From Glandiceps talaboti (taxonomy: Eukaryota; Hemichordata; Enteropneusta; Spengelidae), in contig NC_135562.1 of the NCBI RefSeq assembly GCF_964340395.1, positions 22,991,173 through 23,055,172 on the forward strand: 64,000 nucleotides of DNA, given 5' to 3'. The notes below the pieces were generated by a model. That model ran no database searches and was not told where the DNA came from. It saw only the letters and a program-made list of their open reading frames with translations. Below are positions 50,301 through 56,762 of this stretch, piece after piece. The position numbers and the translations under genes were made by a program. The stretch's first letter is position 1. Every line of letters begins with the position of its first letter.

Positions 50301-53300
50301 ACTAAAGAGTTTCTAATTTGTTCAAACGACTATTCAACCCTCTACCACTACCAGACTGATTTAATTGAATTTTGCCGTCACTATTCTTTTCAATAGGCAT
50401 ACAATATGCAGGGCATGCCTACCGCTCGTGCAAATTAAAATCCACGAGAGCGATTTTCCACTCGGGTGGGCCCCAACGAACCTGTACATCAGCAGCCTGA
50501 TCTTATTTTATATCATTTTTCAGCTACCAGACATCGTGTTAGTCCGAAATTTCGTGATACACGAGACTTACTATACTTCCCTATTGAGGACTTCAAAAAC
50601 TCGCGATAGTTTGTAACGTCATGGCCACCATATTGGAAAATCCATACTTTCATCGTAGTCATATGATGTATCAGTCTACAATGTCAAACTACAAACTGAA
50701 AGTGTTTATAGAGTAAAACTGAACTATATGAAACTGATAATTGGAGAAAACATCGCCACTTTATCGAAAGATACATCGCAAATCGCTCTTGGGTTGAGAT
50801 ATACTTGGTGTTAGTCATAGAACGAGACACTGAATGCTGATTTCATGTGTTTGTCGAAGTTTTATACCATAACGTAAAAATCATAGCAAAATGGCATGAC
50901 ATCGTTTGATTTTTTGGTTTTATAGAAAATCTGTCAGTTCCGACATGTTTCTACTGCCGAACCGATGTTATGAATAGGCTGGTTTTGCCTTTGATTTACC
51001 GAAAGCCTGTACCACAGTGTGAATCACACTACCATTAGCGGGTTTACGCAGGTTATTCCCATCGAAAACAATACTGACGGCAAACTGCAATGAAATCAGT
51101 CTGGTAGTGGTAGAGGGTTGAATAGTCCTTTGAACTGATTAGAAACTCTTTAGTTTTACTTGTCGCTTATGTGTGAAGGATCAATACAAACATTGCGAGT
51201 ATACATTGAAAACAACAAAGGCATCAGCTGACAGAGTGACAGATGAACAGTGCAGTGTCAACGTGCAATTTACCATACCCTAAGCAATCCGATAGCGTAT
51301 TGGGACAACTGATCATGTATCGGCGTAAATTAAAGGATATTGGGCCGATACGTGAAAACCCTCTGGGGAGAACACTGATGCAGATATGCAATGTATAGTG
51401 TCAGTGTGGTCAGTTCACACTTCGTCTTTGTAAATAGTCAAGTATTTGTTATTATTGTAATGAATTGTGGTATACATTGTTCTTTTCTCAAAAACATTTT
51501 TATACTTCATTGTCTTTTAAGTCAGTAGGCTCATGTGGGCAGAAAACTTAGGTGACAATGATGCATCAACACAAGGGGAGAGAGAAAAATGCATGTCAAG
51601 TAGTTACTGTACAGTCGACAACCTCCGAGTCAAGGTCGGCAATTGTGGGTGGCGGTCAGGCCCGACAGCCACTGACTGCCGTGAGTTGAACCCTGACTGA
51701 CAAAGATATGGAGGGGACAAGTTAGTCAAAACTACTGGCAGCAATAAACAGTCAAGGCGAGGAATATCTTTGATACATGAAAATATTCCCCCTTCCCCAG
51801 AGGATTTTCCCTCCCACAAGTGACTATTTTTCTTGTGTTGAGTGGGTGACCCTGCCAGAGTGACATTAACGTGGGGAAAAAGCCTAACGCTGACAGTTTC
51901 CCAGGCCCAATCAACTATTTCCTTGACTTACATTTGTAACCACTTAACGGGTGGAGAGGCTTGGCAGGAAGAGGGTTAAACCATGTCTCCATCCAAAGTC
52001 ATTTCACAAGGGGAGGGGACTGTGTGTGCTATGAAGACTTGGTGTAAATAGATTTTTACTGTTTTGGGGATACGTAACATGTACAATTAGATGTTACACC
52101 TACATTATTCTTCATTCATCCAAGGAAAATCGGAGTAACCAAAGGTGTCATTGTCACTACGAGTTACTAGCCGAGTATTTTTCAGCCGAGTGACAGGTAG
52201 TGACAACCCAGAGTTTACAAGTACTTTCCAACTGAATGAAGAAAAATATTGAAAAATAACATTATTTACCAGTGCCAGTAATATCAAAGAAACATTGCGG
52301 ACAGTAATGGCAATTTTGAAAGTTTTAGCTAATATTTTGAACACTGCAGAACAAGTCAAGGAGACATACATTGTAATCATCTGACTCAATATTGATGTTT
52401 ACATTTGATGATAAAATTGTCTTGATGCAACTAATCAAGAGATCTCCACTCCGATTCAGGATCACGTTATTGTGAAAAACCTAACATATCATATGATATA
52501 CAGTGTACCTTACCATTCAGTGTTTGACAAGTGAGTTACAGTGCTAAATAAAGTACATTGTAAGCTCAGATTGCATGGGGTAATTTAAAGAATCTAAAAG
52601 TAAAGAGCCAGGTTGATAAACTTAAAGTATTCTACAATGGATACTTTGCAGAACTTTATAAATGTTACTAAGCAAAGTTACTATAGTATACACTAACTAA
52701 TGTGTACTTTGATTATTACTGACAATGTTATTCTTTTTTATTTTTCAGTCAGTGCTGAGCAAGCATCTGGGATGAGAAGTCTGGGAAGAAGAATGAGGTT
52801 TTTGACTGGAAATGGTATTTGTAGATGACCAGATTTGTGACAAGGACAGGAGCAATGAATAACAGGGCTTGTTTTAAATGAGCACCAAGGTTTAGAGAAC
52901 AGCATGTTGAGGATTACTGATGGCAAATAGCACTGAACACCAGAAAATGAGAAAGAGTTGGTTGCTCTCATCAGTATAACCAAATGATATGAACCAACAA
53001 GAAATTGCCACATCTACCTTCTCAAAGAACTCTACTAAACTCTACTGAAGTAGAGTGTGTATGTAGCAACTATTAGTATTGGTACACAGATAAGATATGA
53101 TGTGAAAGACATTAAGATGTAATGGGTACTAAAATACAAGTTGCAAAGAAATTCTAGAGAGTACCATGTACAAGGATGTTGTGGAATTGATCAATGAAAT
53201 TGTCCATGTTCTTCTGTTAACTCATTCTTCCCAGAACCCTCACTACATGAATATGTATTTTTGATTTTGGGATTCAAAAATCAACATTCTTACCTTGGCG

Positions 53301-56300
53301 AGTATGACTCAAACTTGTTGCCATATTGAATACACAATGGACACTTGGCACACAAGACTTCCGTGTTTGTAGTTATGTAGATTTTATCTGCAACTATGCA
53401 TGTGGTACTATGTAGAATTTCCTCGCAATTTGTATTTTGTACCCATTATTATATCAATCAGGCTCTTAACTAATATTTGGTACAAATCTACCTAACCCTG
53501 GAAATGCCAGTCTCTGTTACACAGCATTATAATAGTAATTGCACAATTTATAGCACAATCGTGTTTACAAATGAAAAGAAACATTACAGAAAAAAGGTCT
53601 AACAGCTAAATTTTACATGTGCCATAAATAACATACTTTTCAATGTCAATAAATCACCAACATGGGTAGTCGAACTGTGTAAAGAGATTTAACATGCAAA
53701 TTTCTTTCTACCCATTCAGAAATATCAATATCCTTAACTTTTCCCCATATTTTCTTTGTAAATATTCTGAAGGGCATTCAATTCACAAAAGTGGTTTCTT
53801 CTTCCACCTAACATCACTGATTTCTGTACCACTGAAAACAGACATACATTAAAACATCTCTAATAGTTCTAGTTTGATGTTTTTACAAACTCTGTACATG
53901 TGTGAGTTTATCCTGAAATGTGAAGATAATGTCTGAGCATACAAATCAGAGAGAGTTGTCGGCTATTCAGAATACTGTGTGTTACCATGTCTCTTTGTGC
54001 ACATGTAACCAACTCTGTCAATGTTGTAATTGTAAAGTAACTTTTACTGTAAGTCAACAATGGATTTTACAGTTACAGACTCTTACTAATGCAACATTAC
54101 ATTGGAAAGAAGTGTATGACATGAATGTTTGGTTGCTATCAATTTGACAACCAATAGTCTGTTGCCAACCCTCATTCTGCATATTTCACCAACTGTATTT
54201 GCTTGTGTACACAGATTTGGTTTGAATATTTTATATATACATGTAATACATAGAGATTATTTTGATACCTGGACATAATTTATCATTTGACATTATTATT
54301 ACATAATAGAAACATATATCTGACTGTCCAGTATTATTTTTGCAGACTTTTATGATCTTCAGGTGTACATTCTAGGGACTATCATGATTGCAGGTTTGTG
54401 GTATCTTTACTTTGCCACATGCTATAGAAAATGTATTTAGTTGTGTCAATGTTGCTTTGTCTAGGATGCTGTCATGGTAGTATATAGTTGTATATTTTTT
54501 GTCAACAACAGAATATACCAATTTAATGTTGGAGAGAATCATGAAATAGTTTAGTTGATACAAAATAGCATGGTATATTTATTTGATTACTAAGAAATGT
54601 AAGTAAAGAGGGAATCTCTGTTATCAAGTCTGTATGCATAGTTAACTAGCTAAATCATATCTGCACTGCAGCCTGATCAGTTTTTAGTGAGTAATATGTT
54701 TTGTCAAAAACAGGTCCTCAGTTGCAATGTACATACTGCTAACAAAGTAGATCTGGTGTACATTTACATACATATAACAATATCAAATCGATACAAAAAT
54801 GATATTTTACATGTTTGTTTTTTTTACTTTCCTAAAACATTTGTGAAATATTAGTTATTGTAAACAATTTGGCTTTTGTGTGCATGTTGCCCCATTATAC
54901 CAGTTGTGTAGATTCCCATTTTTATCTACATAATTATAGTCTGGAGTGTTTACATGTAAAATGTAATTGTATTTTGTACAGTGATATTTGTCAACAATGT
55001 GTCCTCAGCTAGCTACACACTGTACCACCTATATGTTGGAAAGAACAATTTCTATCTACTGACATTACTTGTACAGTTTGGGTTATTCTTCTATGGAATT
55101 TAGTGGGTCAAAGACACATTGAATCCATCTTGGTTCATTTAAAGAACATAAAAAGTGTAAAAACATAGTACCAGTATGTGATATATGGAATATGATGTTA
55201 CTCCTGTAAAAGAAATGTCAAATTTACTGTTCAACTTTCTTTTATGAATAAAGTTTCCTGTTTGTTATTTTAGAAGTGATTGCAGTGTTAATTAAATTCC
55301 TCTTCCCATATTTGTAAAAATTAAATGTTGCATTGTTGTTGTTTATTTATTTGTTTGTTGTTGTTGTTGTTGTTGTTGTTGTTAGCTTTTCCTTCTTGCT
55401 AGCAAAGGTTTATCTGTTTTGTCAAAGTATTAGAATACAAAATACATGTATATGTGCATTTGCCAGTATCCACCATCATAAAGTAATGGAGAACTGAAAG
55501 AATCATAATTACAGTTAATTTGAAGATTAGAAGTGAATACGATGAAAATATGGTGATGTTACCAGCAAAATACAGAAAGATCTTTATTGAATAAGTAGGT
55601 TTATAAGCCGATAACCAGGCGCAACCTGTATCCCTAGAAAGCTACCCTATAGCTCGGGCCGGTACCCCGTGGGCGTGCCGTGCTGGGATCGGCCGTGCTC
55701 GAATTCTTGTGACCTTTGACCACAACACTGACCTTTGGAGTTGACCTTTTATGCAAATCTTGAACGTTAGCAGGCCTATAACGTGGGGGTACAATGCTGG
55801 ATATACGTACTACGTATACTCCGTGTACGTTAGTCTGACGAAGATCTACGTTCTATCGGCGATAGTATACGCACTGACACACTTCCTGTCGGCGTTAATA
55901 TACCGACAACGTACACTAAGCGTACTGGGATGTTCCGTCTATGGTAATATACGCTACGTAGATTTACTGCACACATGTGATCTGCGTTTGTGTATATTCA
56001 AGTACATCTCTGTACATGTTAAATCTACGAGTGCGTCGGCACACATATACGCTCAGTAGATCAACTTTTTTGCCCAGTGATATCTAGCATGGATCAGCAT
56101 GTGGGTAAACATTTTTTAAAAACTGTACAGCTTTGCTACAACGCCATTGGCATTATTGTTTAAGACACTCTGGACCACAAAAAATATTATCCTATCTGAA
56201 ATGTTTGTATACTTGATGGCCAATTTATAGACTCATATATTGTTTACAGGTAGAAACAGAAGATGGTTCCCTATAGATGAAGCTCTTTGTCACCTGGCTG

Positions 56301-56353
56301 AACACAAACCTCTACAAAAAGTTTTCCTGATTGAAGCTTTGAAACCTAGGTGA
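13025..56353 (+). CDS. NUDT3: Diphosphoinositol polyphosphate phosphohydrolase (DIPP, Nudix), whole gene, 4 exons
   Basis: The gene encodes a Nudix hydrolase of the NUDT3/4/10/11 group. These enzymes remove the beta-phosphate from diphosphoinositol phosphates (IP7, IP8) and cleave Ap5A/Ap6A in cytosol and nucleus, using Mg2+. Joining 13025-13123, 34574-34684, 39309-39438 and 56250-56353 (phases 0, 0, 1; all GT-AG) gives 147 residues without a stop. The Nudix box occupies residues 51-73: G51, E57, R65, E66, E69, E70 and G72 are all present. T67 sits where a bulky aliphatic residue is usual. DIPP hallmarks also seen are RAACLCFRS (about 20-28), [29 protein letters not shown] and RWFPIDEA. The protein is somewhat shorter than vertebrate DIPPs (~165-180) because the C-terminal tail after the fold is short. 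Introns of 21.4, 4.6 and 16.8 kb are filled with transposons and satellites. The symbol denotes family membership, not proven one-to-one orthology. Confidence 0.9.
13284..13400. repeat. Poly-G-rich segment at the start of intron 1
   Basis: Repeated G-runs (GGGGGGGGGG and longer) separated by TCATCCGGTCTTTGAAATTGG and TCATGCTGTTTTCAAAATTG. The same type of segment recurs at 17048-17150 with a TTTTTGGTTTGACAGATGG spacer. It has high quadruplex potential on the coding strand about 160 bp after the donor. Confidence 0.8.
13464..16860. repeat. Paralogous block B, interrupted by a transposon
   Basis: 13464-13593 and 15679-16860 together align with block A (11196-12236). Join points are …GTCATGCTAATG and GCTAATGGCTGTTTC… against ATGTAAATGTTTGGCTGTTTC in block A. 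Inside the right half (16490-16860) the piece containing GGTGCTGTCTTGTA and CCTCCAGG occurs twice. A third fragment lies at 19120-19215. Confidence 0.7.
13594..15678. mobile_element. hAT-like non-autonomous DNA transposon, 2,085 bp, with TSD
   Basis: Perfect 16-bp terminal inverted repeats CAGGGGTGAACAAATC at 13594-13609 and 15663-15678. They are flanked by the direct repeat GCTAATG (13587-13593 and 15679-15685). Subterminal regions carry several GGTCC/GGACCAG motifs in both orientations, as hAT ends usually do (for example CTGGTCCAACGGACCAG near 15585). hAT elements make 8-bp target duplications; seven bases match here. Block A provides the empty site. No transposase domain was recognised, so the copy is non-autonomous or decayed. 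It contains a ~95-bp internal direct repeat (14095-14190 and 14188-14285) and a poly-C run at 15393-15415. Confidence 0.85.
17040..17300 (+). repeat. Dispersed poly-G/poly-A repeat, copy 3
   Basis: Two G-runs (about 22 and 14) are followed by TCAGTGACTTTTTGTTGGCC, then TAAGGGGTGGACAATTTGAT, ATCCTTGGGAGGGCTTGGAA and a T-rich tract with CTCCTTCGCCTACGCTGGCA. The same order of words occurs at 12230-12270 and, inverted, at 12520-12690. Confidence 0.75.
17301..19362. other. Intron sequence with no recognised gene
   Basis: Mostly unique AT-rich sequence. An imperfect ~120-bp duplication is visible near 17395-17540 and 17545-17650 (TTTCATTATCTTCTCCGAAA versus TTTTCATCATCTCCTCAAAT). 19020-19215 contains another poly-G/poly-A copy fused to a fragment of block A. 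Open frames here show no domain. Confidence 0.5.
19363..29200. repeat. ~9.8-kb minisatellite of a 16-bp unit
   Basis: The array is built from AGRGATGTTYATAGTC (16 bp) and a shorter 12-bp form AGRGATGTTCAC that alternates with it as a 28-bp pair. R and Y positions vary regionally: C (TTCATAG) dominates 19363-20430, T (TTTATAG) is common 20430-23000 and 26300-27900, and a rarer CATACTAGTC variant occurs at 19749, 19811, 20520, 25567, 25946, 26131, 27984, 28688 and 29016-29060. The right end decays into GGGGTGTTCACATTCACAGG. There are more than 600 units. No open frame extends far. Confidence 0.98.
29363..31880 (-). mobile_element. Non-LTR retrotransposon (LINE) remnant with RT and endonuclease parts
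   Basis: Read on the minus strand from 31860 to 29500. First come pieces of an apurinic-type endonuclease: KGGGVAIIA, then HTLDLIITR and a SDHALLHL-type motif, the expected DHxxL end. A gap follows, then reverse transcriptase: [38 protein letters not shown], and the catalytic box [13 protein letters not shown], with [17 protein letters not shown] after it. The C-terminal piece [14 protein letters not shown]…[14 protein letters not shown]…[10 protein letters not shown] follows after frame changes. The 3' end is near the GCGCATTACATT… stretch at 29380. The copy is frame-shifted and interrupted at 30380-30864. CR1/L2-like by motif style; clade uncertain. Confidence 0.8.
30380..30864. mobile_element. 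Possible piggyBac-like MITE inserted in the LINE
   Basis: Left edge TTAA (30376-30379) followed by CTCTTTCACCCCCATTGG. Right edge CCGACAATGAAAGGG followed by ATAA. Read inwards the right end is CCCTTTCATTGTCGG, so the ends share [CT]CTTTCA…ATTG. A TTAA target and CCC-type ends suggest piggyBac, with one mutated target copy. The segment is AT-rich and splits the reverse-transcriptase frame just upstream of [12 protein letters not shown]. Tentative. Confidence 0.35.
31881..32815. other. AT-rich intron sequence with repeated TTGCCCA words
   Basis: 31905-31975 carries ACTTGTCCACTGGGCAAGTA and two more ACTTGCCCA words. 32730-32775 carries CTTGCCCCTTGGGACAAGTA and AACTTGCCCAAGCAAG. The ends therefore share an inverted, related motif about 830 bp apart, perhaps a degraded element. 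No target duplication is seen and no coding domain is recognised. Confidence 0.4.
32817..33300 (+). repeat. Diverged ~470-bp repeat, copy 1
   Basis: Aligns with 36730-37190. Shared words include AATGCGTAGTC, ATTACTG…TCATGCCAA, CTTCACGCTCCCA versus ATCACGCTCCCA, GAGACAATAC, CAATACACCAC, GAAAGAAGATGAAACC, TGTGTGGATGG and GAAATAAAGTG. One copy lies in each of introns 1 and 2. Confidence 0.75.
32943..33251 (+). CDS. Small ORF with signal-peptide-like start, inside repeat copy 1
   Basis: A 102-codon frame with an ATG start. Residues 1-23 ([20 protein letters not shown] then CHA) look like a secretory signal with a plausible cleavage after CHA. The remainder is polar, with [13 protein letters not shown] at the end. 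AATAAA follows immediately (33252-33257). In the homologous repeat at 36730-37190 a related but shorter frame survives ([15 protein letters not shown]…STHHAPT), where the hydrophobic part is degraded. It may be part of a transposable element or a chance frame. No known family recognised. Confidence 0.25.
   Translation: MLIIMLLFLFPLFCLPEQLLCHANHMSKVDGHSKVQSALHAPRSNNFHNVRHVYPSKTQTKVVGDNTQYTTVRPASVNTGRALKEDETTSCHCVDGNEHSIK
33301..34330. other. Intron 1 sequence without recognised features
   Basis: Unique-looking DNA with no domain-bearing frame, tandem array or RNA gene that I can support. Confidence 0.5.
34337..34396. repeat. Hairpin inverted repeat near exon 2
   Basis: ACAGACTAAATACCTTATAC at about 34337 and its complement GTATAAGGTATTTAGTCTGT at about 34375 are separated by ATGTACTCTTCAAGA. 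One arm with the following CTTCAAGAGTATAAGG occurs again at 34477-34515, so the unit is duplicated. All lie within 240 bp upstream of exon 2. Confidence 0.85.
34391..34888. repeat. 80-bp direct repeats flanking exon 2
   Basis: GGAAATAACTTTCAGAGGT, TCAACATAAATTAACAAACC and CATACATAATATTAATAAAC occur at 34391-34471 and again at 34803-34888 with a few substitutions. Exon 2 (34574-34684) lies between the two copies. Confidence 0.85.
34574..34684 (+). CDS. NUDT3: NUDT3-like exon 2 (residues 34-70, most of the Nudix box)
   Basis: Acceptor GTTGTATTGACAG, then [19 protein letters not shown] and [18 protein letters not shown], then donor GTTAGT at 34685. 111 bases, phase 0 at both ends. It contains the beta-strand and first part of the Nudix motif: G51, E57, R65, E66 and the paired metal-binding glutamates E69/E70. 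Confidence 0.92.
35100..35660. repeat. Degenerate ~100-bp tandem repeats
   Basis: Five or so diverged units share ATCAATATCTGTAGCAA, GTTTCATCAAATTTGGT and CATTAATTATGCAAAT[TG]AGC. Spacing is irregular (about 90-120 bp). Confidence 0.65.
35661..36729. other. Intron 2 sequence without recognised features
   Basis: AT-rich DNA with short frames only; nothing supported. Confidence 0.5.
36730..37190 (+). repeat. Diverged ~470-bp repeat, copy 2
   Basis: Counterpart of 32817-33300 in the same orientation, with a poly-G insertion at 37061-37073. After it, 37206-37370 carries an acidic open stretch ([20 protein letters not shown], then [12 protein letters not shown]) following TTTGTAG. It could be an exon or transposon relic; no family recognised and no ATG. 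Confidence 0.6.
37371..38418. other. Intron 2 sequence without recognised features
   Basis: Unique-looking DNA with no supported gene. Words such as TTTGACCTTGAAAGTTTTC recur loosely near 38100 and 38395. Confidence 0.45.
38419..39055 (+). repeat. Repeat element with hairpin head and ~151-bp tandem body
   Basis: The head (38420-38452) is the imperfect hairpin GTCCCCGCCGGAC GAA GTCCGGGACGGGGAC, followed by CTTATGGATTGGGTTC and (GTCC)n. The body has about four diverged ~151-bp units containing CAAAGCCATAACTCAGACATG, GTTGGTATTAGGACAGTG and CGATCCAATATGGCCGCC. The same head recurs at 41190-41250, where the body is missing. Confidence 0.85.
39309..39438 (+). CDS. NUDT3: NUDT3-like exon 3 (residues 71-113, first base of codon 114)
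   Basis: Acceptor CACACTAG, then [20 protein letters not shown] and [20 protein letters not shown], then KHM G|GTAAGT. The exon supplies A71-G72-V73, which completes the Nudix box, and the DIPP signature GIFEN-x-ERKHRT-x-VYVL. 130 bases, entering in phase 0 and leaving in phase 1. Confidence 0.92.
39671..41190 (-). mobile_element. Non-LTR retrotransposon (LINE) remnant with (AAT)n tail
   Basis: Minus-strand reading from 41180. Reverse-transcriptase pieces are [33 protein letters not shown] (catalytic YADD kept), [20 protein letters not shown], and [15 protein letters not shown] with [11 protein letters not shown]. The C-terminal end is [20 protein letters not shown] followed by [15 protein letters not shown] and a stop near 39890. 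The element ends in (AAT)n, seen as (TTA)n on the plus strand at 39674-39700. Frames are broken by several shifts. It is a different family from the LINE at 29.4-31.9 kb. Confidence 0.85.
41191..41260 (+). repeat. Second copy of the hairpin-headed repeat
   Basis: GTCCCCGCCGGACGAAGTCC and GGGACGGGGACTTATGGATT repeat the head found at 38419. It directly abuts the 5' side of the LINE remnant. Confidence 0.85.
41690..41965. repeat. Diverged ~270-bp interspersed repeat (pair with 50530-50800)
   Basis: Shared words with 50530-50800 include GAGACTTAC, GGACTTCAAAAACT, GTGATGTCA/GTAACGTCA, AAAGTGTTT…AGAGTAAA and ATTGGAGA…CATC…ACTTTATC. Both are in the same orientation and sit in intron 3. Confidence 0.65.
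41966..43328. other. Intron 3 sequence with short local duplications
   Basis: 42180-42480 holds three diverged units with GCCATATCTATA and CATCAACCATGA. 42555-42635 resembles 62640-62715 (ACAACTGAACT…TCAGTAGTGC and ATAGGCATGG, then TGTCTGTCTGTC). 43082-43165 and 43199-43265 are an 85%-like duplication (CTAGCAACAAGACCA, AACAGCCAAATGATC). No gene found. Confidence 0.6.
43603..43711. repeat. Imperfect ~107-bp palindrome
   Basis: TAGTCTATCGCTGC, TCGGGC and TTCCGATACGA on the left mirror TCGTATCGGAA, GCCCGA and GCAGCTAGACTA on the right. It is near the left end of the candidate CACTA element. Confidence 0.8.
44963..44999. repeat. (CA)n microsatellite
   Basis: About 15 CA units. Confidence 0.97.
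45420..46125 (+). pseudogene. Penelope-like element remnant (RT C-terminus to GIY-YIG linker)
   Basis: The conserved PLE end of reverse transcriptase is recognisable: [10 protein letters not shown], then (after a microsatellite) [51 protein letters not shown] and, after a frameshift, [15 protein letters not shown]. Further on come [20 protein letters not shown] and, in another frame, [17 protein letters not shown], the Cys-containing segment that precedes the GIY-YIG nuclease in these elements. Stops and frameshifts make it a pseudogene. Words near 46560-46600 (ATTGATAAAGAATTTTGATT, CGAAACGTCGG) resemble the 3' region of such elements. Confidence 0.7.
45474..45505. repeat. (TGTA)n microsatellite inside the Penelope remnant
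   Basis: About 7 units lie between the FILDF and SVYTKPT parts of the reverse-transcriptase frame, so this tract grew inside former coding sequence. Confidence 0.9.
46636..46702. repeat. (TG)n/(TATG)n microsatellite
   Basis: TG repeats followed by about 12 TATG units, about 40 bp after the Penelope 3' region. Confidence 0.97.
47072..47297 (-). pseudogene. Leucine-rich-repeat gene fragment, frame-shifted
   Basis: On the minus strand from 47297: [20 protein letters not shown] is one 23-residue LRR (L-x-x-L-x-V-x-x-N-x-I-x-x-I). [20 protein letters not shown] is a second (L-x-x-L-x-L-S-x-x-x-L-x-x-LP). A stop follows LC. In another frame [20 protein letters not shown] continues with a third repeat and then RVSK and a stop. 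The three units have correct spacing if one short indel is allowed. It starts right after a (CA)n/(GT)n tract. Probably a decayed or captured piece of a host LRR gene. Confidence 0.6.
47299..47428. repeat. (GT)n/(GC)n/(TATG)n compound microsatellite
   Basis: About 19 GT units, a GCGCGCGC run and about 14 TATG units. Confidence 0.98.
47470..48930. other. No recognised gene
   Basis: Unique-looking sequence inside intron 3; no motif-bearing frame. Confidence 0.45.
48937..51392. mobile_element. Nested foldback structure (A-B-B'-C-C'-A')
   Basis: Segment A (48937-49060: GTGTTCTCCCCAGAGGGTTTTC, ATGATCAGTTGTCCCAATACG) is complementary to A' (51245-51392). B (49065-49265: CTGATTAAAATCCGATGTAG, GTTATTTTGCCTGGATTG, ATCGCCTCCTCTAC) is complementary to B' (50027-50215). 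C (50205-50395: CTGTCAGCTGA, AAACTCTTTAG in complement, TCTACCACTACCAGACTGAT) is complementary to C' (51080-51245). Order A B B' C C' A' therefore folds into two hairpins joined at their base. Copies differ by 10-15%. No coding domain. Confidence 0.75.
51393..52748. other. No recognised gene
   Basis: Unique-looking DNA preceding the candidate exon at 52749. A T-rich tract and CAG at 52735-52748 form a strong acceptor. Confidence 0.45.
52749..55270 (+). other. Candidate alternative last exon and 3' UTR
   Basis: A strong acceptor (TTCTTTTTTATTTTTCAG) is followed by 25 open codons up to TGA at 52826-52828. These read [20 protein letters not shown] then NGICR when entered in phase 1, the phase in which NUDT3-like exon 3 ends. 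About 2.4 kb of unique, frame-poor, AT-rich DNA follows to ATGAATAAAG (AATAAA 55247-55252) and a GT-rich stretch, like a long 3' UTR. Splicing 39438 to 52749 would replace the C-terminal 33 residues of the Nudix protein. It might instead belong to another gene or be fortuitous. Confidence 0.35.
55352..55384. repeat. (TTG)n microsatellite
   Basis: About 10 TTG units. Confidence 0.95.
56250..56353 (+). CDS. NUDT3: NUDT3-like exon 4 (end of codon 114 to residue 147, stop)
   Basis: Acceptor ATTGTTTACAG, then GT completing Gly114, [33 protein letters not shown] and TGA at 56351. It corresponds to the C-terminal R-[KR]-x-x-WF-x-I-[ED]-[DE]-A-x-x-x-L-x-x-[HY]-KP helix of DIPPs. The protein ends soon after, without the extended Ser-rich tail of vertebrate members. 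Confidence 0.92.
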
Positions 56354-56420
56354 AGAGAGAACTGTCTTCTGAGAGATGGATTGAAGAAGATGGCTGTTTG
56401 TTTTATTTATTATGAAGACA

Positions 56421-56762
56421 CAGACGTGATTTACTAAGAGGATGACTCTGACAGACATGATTTACTAACAGGATGACTCTGACAGACATGATTTACTAAC
56501 AGGATGACTCTGACAGACATGATTTACTAACAGGATGACTCTGACAGACATGATTTACTAACAGGATAACTCTGACAGACATGATTTACTAACAGGATGA
56601 CTCTGACAGACATGATTTACTAACAGGATGACTCTGACAGACGTGATTTACTAACAGGATGACTCTGACAGACGTGATTTACTAACAGGATGACTCTGAC
56701 AGACGTGATTTACTAACAGGATGACTCTGACAGACATGATTTACTAACAGGATGACTCTGAA
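56421..56762 (+). repeat. 31-bp tandem repeat in the 3' UTR
   Basis: About 11 copies of GATTTACTAACAGGATGACTC plus TGACAGACAT, nearly identical (CAT/CGT and one GATAAC variant). The array starts 68 bp after the Nudix stop codon. Confidence 0.97.

Larger units (their letters stand above)
43329..56079. mobile_element. Candidate CACTA/EnSpm-type element or pair of its ends, 12.75 kb
   Basis: CACTGGGCAAAAAGTTGA at 43329 and its complement TCAACTTTTTTGCCCAGTG ending at 56079 are in inverted orientation. Both are flanked by ATA (43326-43328 and 56080-56082), the 3-bp target duplication expected for this superfamily. Both subterminal zones (43340-43560 and 55795-56060) are packed with related motifs such as CTACGTA, GTAGATTTACTG, AAGCGTAC and GTATAC. 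No transposase was recognised between them, and the interior contains other inserted elements, so the copy would be defective. Two separate short elements with matching ends remain possible. Confidence 0.5.
39439..56249 (+). other. Intron 3 of the NUDT3-like gene (16,811 bp)
   Basis: Donor GTAAGTACATG, acceptor ATTGTTTACAG at 56249. It contains a LINE, the candidate CACTA element and several nested structures listed separately. Confidence 0.8.
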
